Of a DNA stretch of 64,000 bases, positions 56,831-64,000 are shown piece after piece. Origin of the DNA: Solirubrobacteraceae bacterium (lineage in GTDB: Bacteria; Actinomycetota; Thermoleophilia; Solirubrobacterales; Solirubrobacteraceae); NCBI GenBank assembly GCA_017882455.1, contig JADGPL010000001.1, positions 1 to 64,000 on the forward strand, given 5' to 3'. The position numbers and the translations under genes were made by a program. The number at the start of each line of letters is the position of its first letter. Position 1 is the first letter of the stretch. Below the pieces are notes generated by a model. That model did no database searches and was not told where the DNA came from. It worked only from the letters and a program-made list of their open reading frames with translations.

Positions 56831-59007
56831 GCGGCCGCCTCGCTGAGGCCGACTCGGGCGTGGAGCCGGCGCAGTGGCTTTGGCGCCCACCACGAGCGCT
56901 CGCCCAGGCGCCCCATCAGGGCAGGCACCAGCAGCGCGCGCACGACACTCGCGTCGATGGCCACCGCGAGCGCTGCACCGACGCCGAGCTGCTTGATGAA
57001 GAAGACATGCGACGTGGCGAATGCACCGATCGCAACACAGAACAACAGCGCCGCAGCCGTGACCAGGCGGCCGGTGCGCTCCAATCCGTGTGCGACCGCT
57101 GCGCGCGTAGAGCGACCCTCGTCATGCGCCTCCTTGATCCGCGAGAACAGGAACACACCGTAGTCGGTCGAGAGCGCGAACGCGACCACGAACAGCAGGA
57201 CGAGATTGGACTCCTCCAAGCCCCCGATGGGAGCGAAGCCGAGCAACGAGGAGAGGTTGCCTTCCTGGAAGATCAGCACGAGCAGCCCGGCGCCGACGGC
57301 GACCGTCAGCAGGTTCATGGCCAGCGCGACGCACGGCAACACCAGCGAGCCGGTCATCAGGAACAGGAACCCGCCGGTGACGAGCGCGAGGATGACGATC
57401 GCGAGCGGCACGTGCGCTGCGATCGCGGCCTTCTGGTCGACGAACCACGCCGTCGGCCCGCCGACGAGCAGCGTCGGGGGACCGGCAAGCGCTCGCAGGC
57501 GCTTGATCAGACTCTGGTTGGCGGGGGCGCCCTCGGCGCCCCGTGGCAGGAGTTCGATATCCCAGACCCCGCGGCCGAGGTAGCGCGGTGGTCGAACGCC
57601 TGCCTGTCCGGCGGCGGTGCGCCGCGCCCGCTGTTCGAGCGTGGCGAGGCTCCCACCAGTACCGCCCGTGAGCGCGCGGCCGCCAGGCGCCCGCACGACC
57701 ATCGTGATCGCCTGCGAGCCGTTGATCGGGAAGTCGTGAGTGAGCGCTTCGGCGACCTCGCGCGGCTGTGAGGAGGCGGGCAGCACATGGGCGTCGGCGG
57801 GCGCGAGCTCGAGGTGCAATGCCGGCAGGGCGATCACCACGAGCGCGCCGCCGGTGAGGAGCGCAACCAGGCCGGGCCTCCGCATCACTGCGCGCGCCAG
57901 CGTCGACCAGGCGCCGTGCTCGCTCGCATCAGCGGTCGAAGATCCGTTGGCGCGTGCCTGGGTGCGCTGAAACCGAGCCGGTGCGAGCGCGTCGATCCGG
58001 GGACCGAGCCCGACGAGCACCGCCGGAAGCACGATCAGTGCGACGCCGCCCGCGCAGAGCGCCACGAGCGCGCCTCCGATCCCCATCGAGTAGAGGAACC
58101 GCAGCGGGAACACCAGCAGGCACGAGAGGGCTCCGGCAACCGTCAGCGAGCTGTAGAGCACCGTGCGCCCGGCGGTCTGCAGCGTGCGCGCAATCGCGGC
58201 GCGCCTGGCGTCCCTCGACGTATCCGAGCCGGCGGCCAGCTCTTCGCGATAGCGCGACACCACGAACAGGCTGTAGTCGATCCCCAGCCCCAGGCCCATG
58301 CCGGTGACGAGGTTGACCGCGAAGATCGACAGCCCCAGGAACTGATCGATCAGGCGCAGGAGCAGGAAAGTGACGACGATCGCGAAGCCACCGACGAGGA
58401 GCGGCAGCGCGGCGGCGACGAGACCGCGGAAGACCCAGAAGGACAGCAACAGCAGGATCGGGAACGCAAACGTCTCGGCACGCCTCAGGTCCGAGGTCGT
58501 GCGAGCGTTGATTTCGCTGAAGGCGACATCGTTGCCCCCCAGCAGGACGTGGCTGCCGGCGAGCTGGGGGCGCACGCGTTCCACGGCGGCGGCCGAACGT
58601 GCACGCGTGGCGAACGCGGCGAGCACGACCGTATGGCGTCCGTCTCGCGAGACCAGCTCCGGCAGGGGTGTCGCCGGATAATCGAGCACGCGCTGGAAGC
58701 CGGGCTGAGCGGCGAGCAACGCCGCAACGTGCGCGGCCTCGCTCGCAGCGGCCGGGTCTCCGCGGACGTCTCGGCTGGATGGCACGAGTGCCGCCACACC
58801 GAGCTCCGCAGACTGCCCGGTGGCCCGTTCGATCACGCGCAGGAGTTGCTGGTTCTGAGCGGCGGGGTCCTGGAAGTCGGACGACTCGCTCTTGAGGAGC
58901 CCGACCACAGGCGCTCCCAGGGCGGCCGCGAGGACGAAGGCGACTCCAGCGCCGATGAGCACCCGGCGCGTGCGGCTCGCCGCCAGCTCGACCAGGCGGG
59001 CGATCAC
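56827..59007 (-). CDS. MMPL-family RND transporter
   Basis: The 726-residue protein has two RND halves. The first helix is at 15-38, an external loop of about 130 residues precedes helices 2-6 (170-345), and a second half repeats this (375-715). The MMPL motifs are MGLGLGIDYSLFVVSRYREE and STDYGVFLFSRIKEAHDEG, each with the Asp-Tyr pair used in proton coupling. MmpL proteins export lipids or drugs. It interrupts the folate cluster and is coupled to a SnoaL-like gene; its own ATG is 7 bp after the folB stop. Confidence 0.9.
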   Translation of the reverse strand: MIARLVELAASRTRRVLIGAGVAFVLAAALGAPVVGLLKSESSDFQDPAAQNQQLLRVIERATGQSAELGVAALVPSSRDVRGDPAAASEAAHVAALLAAQPGFQRVLDYPATPLPELVSRDGRHTVVLAAFATRARSAAAVERVRPQLAGSHVLLGGNDVAFSEINARTTSDLRRAETFAFPILLLLSFWVFRGLVAAALPLLVGGFAIVVTFLLLRLIDQFLGLSIFAVNLVTGMGLGLGIDYSLFVVSRYREELAAGSDTSRDARRAAIARTLQTAGRTVLYSSLTVAGALSCLLVFPLRFLYSMGIGGALVALCAGGVALIVLPAVLVGLGPRIDALAPARFQRTQARANGSSTADASEHGAWSTLARAVMRRPGLVALLTGGALVVIALPALHLELAPADAHVLPASSQPREVAEALTHDFPINGSQAITMVVRAPGGRALTGGTGGSLATLEQRARRTAAGQAGVRPPRYLGRGVWDIELLPRGAEGAPANQSLIKRLRALAGPPTLLVGGPTAWFVDQKAAIAAHVPLAIVILALVTGGFLFLMTGSLVLPCVALAMNLLTVAVGAGLLVLIFQEGNLSSLLGFAPIGGLEESNLVLLFVVAFALSTDYGVFLFSRIKEAHDEGRSTRAAVAHGLERTGRLVTAAALLFCVAIGAFATSHVFFIKQLGVGAALAVAIDASVVRALLVPALMGRLGERSWWAPKPLRRLHARVGLSEAAA

Positions 59008-59014
59008 CGACTGA

Positions 59015-59467
59015 TCACTCGGCTTCTCGCCAGACCTCGACCGATACCTCGTCCACGCTCAGCGCGATCGGGGGCTCGGGCTTGGCGGCCTTGACCCACA
59101 CGCCCTCGAGCTCGTAGTCGGCGAGCAGGCGGTCGGCGATCGTGCTGCACAGGCGCTCGAGCGTCTTGTGCGATCGCTGCTGGGCGATCAGGGCCACGAG
59201 CTGGCAGACCTCGGCATAGTCGACCGTGTCCTCGATCGAGTCGGTGACCGTGGCGTCGGTCTCGCCGATGTCCAATCTCAGGTCCAGCACCAGGCGCTGT
59301 CCGACCTCGCGCTCGGCCTCGCTGACGCCGTGGTGGGTGTAGAGCGAGAGCCCGCTGATCTCGACGGTTACCGACTCGGCTGCGCCCTCCCGATCGTCGT
59401 CGAGATCGCTCCCGTCGTCATCGTCGTCTAGCTCGTCTGGTTCGTCCCCTCGCTCCTCGCCGTCCAT
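59015..59467 (-). CDS. folB: Dihydroneopterin aldolase with acidic N-terminal extension
   Basis: The 150-residue protein has the FolB core ISGLSLYTHHGVSEAEREVGQ, DTVDYAEVCQLV, LERLCSTIADRLLADY and VWVKAAKPEPPIALSVDEVSV. It cleaves dihydroneopterin in folate synthesis. The first 33 residues are highly acidic (DELDDDDDGSDLDDDREG) and absent from typical enzymes. No in-frame ATG, GTG or TTG separates them from the core, so the extension is probably translated. Its start overlaps folP by 40 bp. Confidence 0.92.
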   Translation of the reverse strand: MDGEERGDEPDELDDDDDGSDLDDDREGAAESVTVEISGLSLYTHHGVSEAEREVGQRLVLDLRLDIGETDATVTDSIEDTVDYAEVCQLVALIAQQRSHKTLERLCSTIADRLLADYELEGVWVKAAKPEPPIALSVDEVSVEVWREAE

Positions 59468-60315
59468 CGCTGCCCCAAGGTAGCAGCAGCCACGGTGAGC
59501 GCCTCGCGCACCGGCGCGACGTCGTGAACCCGAAAGACGCTTGCCCCCCGCTCGAGGGCAAGGACATTCGAGGCGATCGTCGCGGCCAGCCGGCCGGCCG
59601 GCTCCACCGGCTCGCCGCGCCCGCTCTCCTCAGCCAGGATTCGGCCCAGAAAGCTCTTGCGCGAGGTGCCGATGAGCAGCGGTCGCCCGAGCGTGGTGAG
59701 CTCGTGCAGGCGGCGCAGGAGCGTGAGGTTGTGCTCGATCGTCTTGCCGAAGCCGATCCCGGGGTCGAGCATGATGCGCTCCTCGGCGATCCCCGCGTCC
59801 ACGGCGAAGCGCAGCCGCTGCTCGAGGAACGCCCGCACGTCGTCGACCACGTCCTCGTAGTGCGGTTCGTGCTGCATCGTGCGCGGCTCCCCGAGCATGT
59901 GCATCAGGCAGCAGTCAGCCCCGCTCTCGACCAGCAGCTCGACCATTCCGGAGTCGCCTCGCAGGGCGCTGACGTCATTGACGATCCCCGCTCCAGCGGC
60001 GATCGCCGCGCGCGCCACTGCCGCCTTTGAGGTGTCGATCGAGACCTGTGGCCGCGCGTGGCCGACGGACGTCCAGTCGAGCGCGGCGATGCCCTCGAGC
60101 ACCGGCAGCACACGCCCCATCTCCTCCTCGGCGCTCACCGGCTCAGCGCCCGGCCGCGTGGACTCACCGCCCACGTCGAGGATGTCCGCGCCCTCGCCCA
60201 CGAGCTCGCGCGCGTGGGCGATCGCAGCGGAGGCCTCCAGATAGACACCCCCATCGGAGAACGAATCAGGGGTCACGTTGACGACCCCCATCAGGCGAAA
60301 CGGCGCGGTGCTCAC
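59428..60315 (-). CDS. folP: Dihydropteroate synthase
   Basis: The 295-residue protein has the DHPS motifs MGVVNVTPDSFSDGGVY, ADILDVGGESTRPGAEPVSAEEEM, VSIDTSKAAVARAAIAAGAGIVNDVSAL and DPGIGFGKTIEHNLTLLRRL. It condenses the pterin diphosphate with p-aminobenzoate. Length and motifs are normal. The GTG lies seven bases after TAGGTT, suggesting its own leaderless promoter despite the ftsH gene 84 bp upstream. It overlaps folB. Confidence 0.96.
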   Translation of the reverse strand: MSTAPFRLMGVVNVTPDSFSDGGVYLEASAAIAHARELVGEGADILDVGGESTRPGAEPVSAEEEMGRVLPVLEGIAALDWTSVGHARPQVSIDTSKAAVARAAIAAGAGIVNDVSALRGDSGMVELLVESGADCCLMHMLGEPRTMQHEPHYEDVVDDVRAFLEQRLRFAVDAGIAEERIMLDPGIGFGKTIEHNLTLLRRLHELTTLGRPLLIGTSRKSFLGRILAEESGRGEPVEPAGRLAATIASNVLALERGASVFRVHDVAPVREALTVAAATLGQRWTARSEGTNQTS

Positions 60316-60399
60316 GCGGGCAAACCTACCGAGGAGGACACCCGGCGCAGCTGCGGCTCAACGCGACCGAGGGCACAGCCAGGGGCGCCGAGACGCCCG

Positions 60400-62373
60400 T
60401 CAGACAGGCTCGGGGCGCTCTTTGTCCGTTGCTCTGAGCTCGGCGGCGCCCCCGGCGAGACCGGGACGCGGAAGCGTGCGCGGCGCTTCGCGCTCGGCGC
60501 GATCGACGGCCGTGGGGGGCGCGGGCAGCTCGGGCTTTGACTCCTCCTCGATGCCGAACACCTCCTCCTCGCTCTTGCCAGCGAGCAGGGCCAGGAACTC
60601 TTCCTTCTCGATCGTCTCGCGTTTGACGAGGATCTCGGACATGTTGGAGAGGTCGTGCTGGTGTTCGGTGAGGATGCTCGTGGCGCGCTTGTGGGCGGAC
60701 TCGATGATGCGCCGGACCTCATCGTCGATCTCGCGGGCGATCTCGTCGGAGTAGTCGGGCTCGGTCGAGAACTCGCGACCGAGGAACGGCTGGCCGTGGT
60801 CGTGGCCGAACACGCGCGGCCCGAGCTTCTCGCTCATGCCGAAGCGCATCACCATCTGCTTGGCCGTGGCCGTCACCTTCTCGATGTCGTTCGACGCGCC
60901 CGTGGTGATCTCGCCGAAGACGATCTCCTCGGCGGCGCGACCGCCAAGGGTCATCGCCATCGTGTCCTCGAGCTCGGCGCGCGTGGTCAGGAAGCGGTCC
61001 TCCTGGGGCATCGAGATCGTGTAGCCGAGGGCCTGCCCGCGGGAGATGACAGAGATCTTGTGAACAGGATCGGAGTGCTCCAGGAAATGGCCCACGAGCG
61101 CGTGGCCCATCTCGTGGTAGGCGGTGATCAGGCGCTCTTTCTCGCTCATCACGCGGGTCTTCTTCTCGGGGCCGGCGATCACGCGCATGATCCCCTCCTC
61201 GAGCTCTTCCTGGCCGATCTCGCGCTTGCCCGTGCGAGCCGACAGGAGGGCGGCCTCGTTGATCAGGTTGGAGAGATCGGCGCCGGTGAAGCCCGGGGTC
61301 TGCCCGGCGAGGGCGTCGATGTCGATGACCTTGGCCAGCGGCTTGCCGCGCGTGTGCACCTCGAGGATCTTCGCCCGGCCCTTGCGGTCGGGACGATCGA
61401 CGGCGATCTGGCGGTCGAAGCGACCGGGTCGCAGCAGCGCCGGGTCGAGGATGTCGGGCCGGTTGGTGGCGGCGATCATGATGATGTTGTCCTTGGCCTC
61501 GAAGCCATCCATCTCGACCAGCAGCTGGTTGAGGGTCTGCTCGCGCTCGTCGTGGCCGCCGCCGAGGCCGGCGCCGCGGTGGCGTCCGACGGCGTCGATC
61601 TCGTCCATGAAGATGATGCAGGGGCTGTTCTGCTTGGCCTGCTCGAAGAGGTCACGCACGCGCGAGGCGCCCACGCCCACGAACATCTCGACGAAGTCCG
61701 AGCCCGAGATCGAGAAGAACGGCACGCCCGCCTCGCCGGCTACGGCACGAGCGAGCAGGGTCTTGCCGGTGCCCGGCGGCCCGTAGAGCAGGACCCCGGT
61801 CGGGATCCTCGCCCCGAGCGCCTGGAACTTCTTGGGGTTCTCCAGGAATTCCTTGATCTCGTGGAGCTCCTCCACGGCCTCGTCGACCCCGGCGACGTCG
61901 CGGAAGGTGATCTTGGGCGAGTCGGCCGACATGCGCTTCGCGCGCGACTTGCCGAAGGACATCACTTTGGAGCCGCCGCCCTGGACCTGATTCATGAGGA
62001 AGATCCAGAACCCGAAGAAGAGGACGAACGGGATGATGTAGGTCAGCAGGCTGAGGAGCGCACTGCTCTTTTCCGATTCGATGTTGAACGGCACGGCCGA
62101 CTTTTCGAGCTGGGAGATCAGCTGCGGGGTGGCCTGTTCGATGAAACCTATTTCGTAGGTTTCTTTGTCCTTGAGCTTGACTTCGAGGGCCTTGCCCTTG
62201 TTCTTCAGCTCGACGGATTTGACTTCGCCGCCGGGGATCTCTTTGGCCACCAGTGTCTGATAGCTGTGCGAGCGATGGTTGCTCGGGCCGGGATTGACCA
62301 GTTTGACCGCGAGGAACGCCAACACCACGACGATGAGGATCGGGAATGCGGCGCTCTTGAAGAAACGGCTCAT
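60400..62373 (-). CDS. ftsH: ATP-dependent zinc metalloprotease FtsH
   Basis: The 657-residue protein has two N-terminal membrane segments (about 8-26 and 108-130) around an extracytoplasmic domain. The AAA+ module has Walker [18 protein letters not shown] and [22 protein letters not shown]. The zinc protease site is HEMGH, with the [12 protein letters not shown] segment downstream. It degrades membrane and regulatory proteins. The C-terminal 60 residues are low-complexity. The hpt neighbour and position (tilS-hpt-ftsH-fol) are conserved in Gram-positive bacteria. Confidence 0.96.
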   Translation of the reverse strand: MSRFFKSAAFPILIVVVLAFLAVKLVNPGPSNHRSHSYQTLVAKEIPGGEVKSVELKNKGKALEVKLKDKETYEIGFIEQATPQLISQLEKSAVPFNIESEKSSALLSLLTYIIPFVLFFGFWIFLMNQVQGGGSKVMSFGKSRAKRMSADSPKITFRDVAGVDEAVEELHEIKEFLENPKKFQALGARIPTGVLLYGPPGTGKTLLARAVAGEAGVPFFSISGSDFVEMFVGVGASRVRDLFEQAKQNSPCIIFMDEIDAVGRHRGAGLGGGHDEREQTLNQLLVEMDGFEAKDNIIMIAATNRPDILDPALLRPGRFDRQIAVDRPDRKGRAKILEVHTRGKPLAKVIDIDALAGQTPGFTGADLSNLINEAALLSARTGKREIGQEELEEGIMRVIAGPEKKTRVMSEKERLITAYHEMGHALVGHFLEHSDPVHKISVISRGQALGYTISMPQEDRFLTTRAELEDTMAMTLGGRAAEEIVFGEITTGASNDIEKVTATAKQMVMRFGMSEKLGPRVFGHDHGQPFLGREFSTEPDYSDEIAREIDDEVRRIIESAHKRATSILTEHQHDLSNMSEILVKRETIEKEEFLALLAGKSEEEVFGIEEESKPELPAPPTAVDRAEREAPRTLPRPGLAGGAAELRATDKERPEPV

Positions 62374-62496
62374 GGCAAGATCCTGGCGGTCCTGGCACCG
62401 TGTGAAATCGTGCCCACCGGTCCCCTAGCGTACCATGGCGGCCCCGTCTTTCCGCCGATTGCGGGCTTGCGAGGACCGACGCGAAAGGACTTGATT

Positions 62497-63063
62497 TCAG
62501 CGCACCAGGGCTGCCACGAAAGGCAGGTTGCGGTGGCGCTCGGCGTAGTCGAGGCCGTAGCCGACCACGAAACGATCGGCGATCTCGAAGCCCACGTAGC
62601 GCGTGGGCAGGTCGACCTTGCGGCGCTCGGGCTTTGTGAGCAGCGCGCAGACCTCGAGCGTGCGCGGGTTGCGCGAGCCGAGATTGCGCATCAGGTACTG
62701 CAGCGTCAGACCGGAGTCGACGATGTCCTCGACGATCAGCACGTCGCGGCCTTCGATCGACGCGTCGAGATCCTTGAGGATCCGCACCACCCCCGAGGAG
62801 TCCGTGGCGGAGCCGTAGGAGGCGACGGCCATGAAGTCGACCTCGACGGGGATGTCGATGAAGCGCATCAGATCGCTCAGGAAGAACACTGCGCCCTTGA
62901 GGACGCCGATCAGCAGCAGCGACCTGCCGGCATAGTCGCTCGAGATCTGCCGGCCGAGCTCCTCGACCCGACGCTGCAGATCCTCGGCGCTCACCAACAC
63001 CTCGCCCAGGCCTGGCTCGCTGGAGACGCGCGCGGGGGTGGCCACGCCAGGGAGTCTAGTCAT
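62497..63063 (-). CDS. hpt: Hypoxanthine phosphoribosyltransferase
   Basis: The 188-residue protein has the PRPP loop VLIVEDIVDSGLTLQYL. It also has SLLLIGVLKGAVFFLSDLMR, VDFMAVASYGSATDSSG and the C-terminal purine-binding VGFEIADRFVVGYGLDYAERHRNLP. It salvages hypoxanthine or guanine. The ATG at 63063 overlaps the tilS stop by 8 bp; a GTG at 63042 is also possible. Standard in the tilS-hpt-ftsH cluster. Confidence 0.95.
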   Translation of the reverse strand: MTRLPGVATPARVSSEPGLGEVLVSAEDLQRRVEELGRQISSDYAGRSLLLIGVLKGAVFFLSDLMRFIDIPVEVDFMAVASYGSATDSSGVVRILKDLDASIEGRDVLIVEDIVDSGLTLQYLMRNLGSRNPRTLEVCALLTKPERRKVDLPTRYVGFEIADRFVVGYGLDYAERHRNLPFVAALVR

Positions 63064-64000
63064 CGCACGGCGGCACGCCGGGATCCTCCGGCGGCACGCC
63101 GGGATCGCGCGGCGGGAGCCTGACCATCTCGAGCATGCCACCGGAGATCACGGCGCCCGCCCTGCCTCCCACGTGCAGCTCCGCCCGCCCACCGCGGCGG
63201 TCGAGCGCCAGGATCTCCGCGACGCGTCCTCCCGCCTGGGGAACATAGGTCCCGGCGGCGTCCTCGGCGAGGCGCACGACCACGAGGCGAGCGAGCGCGG
63301 CCGGCATCTCGCGCAGGCGTGCGAGCGCGATGCGTCTGGTCCCGGCCAGCTCACGGGCAACGAGCTCGTCCAGCAGCTCCGTCTCCTCGCGCAGCAGGAA
63401 GGCGGTCCGCAGGACGTTGGCCTCGGCGGCCGGGTGCACCGCGCGCAGCGCCGGAAGCAGCCCATGGCGCACGCGCGGGCGGGCGTAGCGCTCGTCCGCA
63501 TTGCTCTCGTCTTCGCACCAGCTCAGGCCGCGGGCTTCGCAGTAGGCGGCCGTCTGATCGCGTGTCAGCCCCAACAGCGGGCGGATCAGCCGTCCCTCGG
63601 CGGCGGGCATCCCGAGTAGCGCGCGCCGGCCGGGAGAGGCCGCCAGCCGGTAGAGGATGGTCTCGACCTGGTCGCTGGCCGTGTGCCCGGCGGCGATCAG
63701 CGCGTCGCGCTGCTCGGCCAGGCGCTGCGCGGCGGCGTAGCGCAGCTCGCGCGCCCACGCCTGCAAGTTGCCCACCGCGCGCTCTCCGGCGCCCTCCCCG
63801 ACGGGCGCGTCCGCGGGCGAGGGTCGCTCGGCATGCACGACGGCGAGCTCGACCCCGAGCTGCGAGCACAGCGCCCGGCAGTGCAGCTCCTCGGCGTCGG
63901 CCCGCGCGCGCAGGCCGTAGTTGACGTGGAGCGCGCTCACGGCCGCCGCCCCCCGCAGCGCGACGGCCACGTCGAGCAGGCAGGTCGAGTCGCGCCCACC
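63056..64000 (-). CDS. tilS: tRNA(Ile)-lysidine synthase, N-terminus truncated by window edge
   Basis: About 314 residues are present. At the window edge the frame reads GGRDSTCLLD, which is the end of the PP-loop SGGxDS motif that binds ATP. NYGLRARADAEELHC, AGHTASDQVETILYRLAASPGRRALLGMP and RPLLGLTRDQTAAYC follow. The enzyme converts the wobble C of tRNA-Ile(CAU) to lysidine. The C-terminal domain is present to the stop; the end contains a short DPGVPP duplication. The start codon lies beyond the window. Confidence 0.94.
   Translation of the reverse strand, partial: GGRDSTCLLDVAVALRGAAAVSALHVNYGLRARADAEELHCRALCSQLGVELAVVHAERPSPADAPVGEGAGERAVGNLQAWARELRYAAAQRLAEQRDALIAAGHTASDQVETILYRLAASPGRRALLGMPAAEGRLIRPLLGLTRDQTAAYCEARGLSWCEDESNADERYARPRVRHGLLPALRAVHPAAEANVLRTAFLLREETELLDELVARELAGTRRIALARLREMPAALARLVVVRLAEDAAGTYVPQAGGRVAEILALDRRGGRAELHVGGRAGAVISGGMLEMVRLPPRDPGVPPEDPGVPPCDD

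Overview
The window is a compact, GC-rich (about 70 percent) bacterial chromosome segment. The gene content points to an actinobacterium, most likely class Thermoleophilia (Solirubrobacterales: Conexibacter, Patulibacter or Solirubrobacter type). The evidence is an HtpX/PspAB/PspAA/PspA module, a radA-disA-carD-ispD-ispF-cysS-rlmB block, a tilS-hpt-ftsH-folP-folB block, a wax ester synthase, several small secreted 'GPAG' and Ig-like proteins, and frequent GTG starts. The taxonomic assignment is inference from gene content, not from a marker alignment.

Layout. 1-4.3 kb: envelope-stress module (HtpX, PspAB, PspAA, PspA) with a wax ester synthase between its halves, then a secreted NlpC/P60 protein behind a c-di-AMP (ydaO) riboswitch. 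4.5-11 kb: a cell-wall-binding lipoprotein, small proteins, xseA-xseB-enolase-like operon, and a secreted glycosidase-like protein with a peptidoglycan-binding tail. 11-13.6 kb: divergent thiolase and 3-hydroxyacyl-CoA dehydrogenase flanking a palindromic operator. 13.8-23.3 kb: CorC-type membrane protein, pterin dehydratase, BtuF-like binding protein, rhomboid protease, ECF sigma factor with a membrane partner, PlsC, tRNA-Thr(UGU), FkbM methyltransferase and small membrane or secreted proteins. 23.3-31.6 kb: acyl-CoA synthetase, FAD oxidoreductase, crotonase, MFS permease, TetR, SDR, and an acylphosphatase fused to a LigD-type phosphoesterase. 32-37 kb: two secreted repeat proteins and a CPA2 antiporter.

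37-64 kb is mostly a long minus-strand housekeeping region: SigH-like sigma factor, rlmB, cysS, ispF, a PHP phosphatase, ispD, carD, disA, radA, a GNAT, clpC, lysS, greA, dus and coaX. After a short plus-strand island (GST, ECF sigma, anti-sigma-like protein, COG4315 protein), it continues with folK, a SnoaL-like protein, an MMPL transporter, folB, folP, ftsH, hpt and tilS (truncated by the window edge).

Functional links. DisA makes c-di-AMP and the NlpC/P60 gene carries a c-di-AMP riboswitch, so signal producer and sensor are both in the window. Thiolase, dehydrogenase, crotonase, acyl-CoA synthetase and wax ester synthase point to active acyl-CoA and storage-lipid metabolism. At least ten genes have a TAnnnT-like -10 hexamer 6-8 nt before the start codon, which indicates widespread leaderless transcription. 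The most unusual structure is a run of four different perfect palindromes, all centred on CGCATGCG and spaced exactly 24 bp apart, between lysS and clpC. Other oddities are an apparent AUU start codon for carD, an acylphosphatase-phosphoesterase fusion, and foreign genes interrupting the folate cluster.
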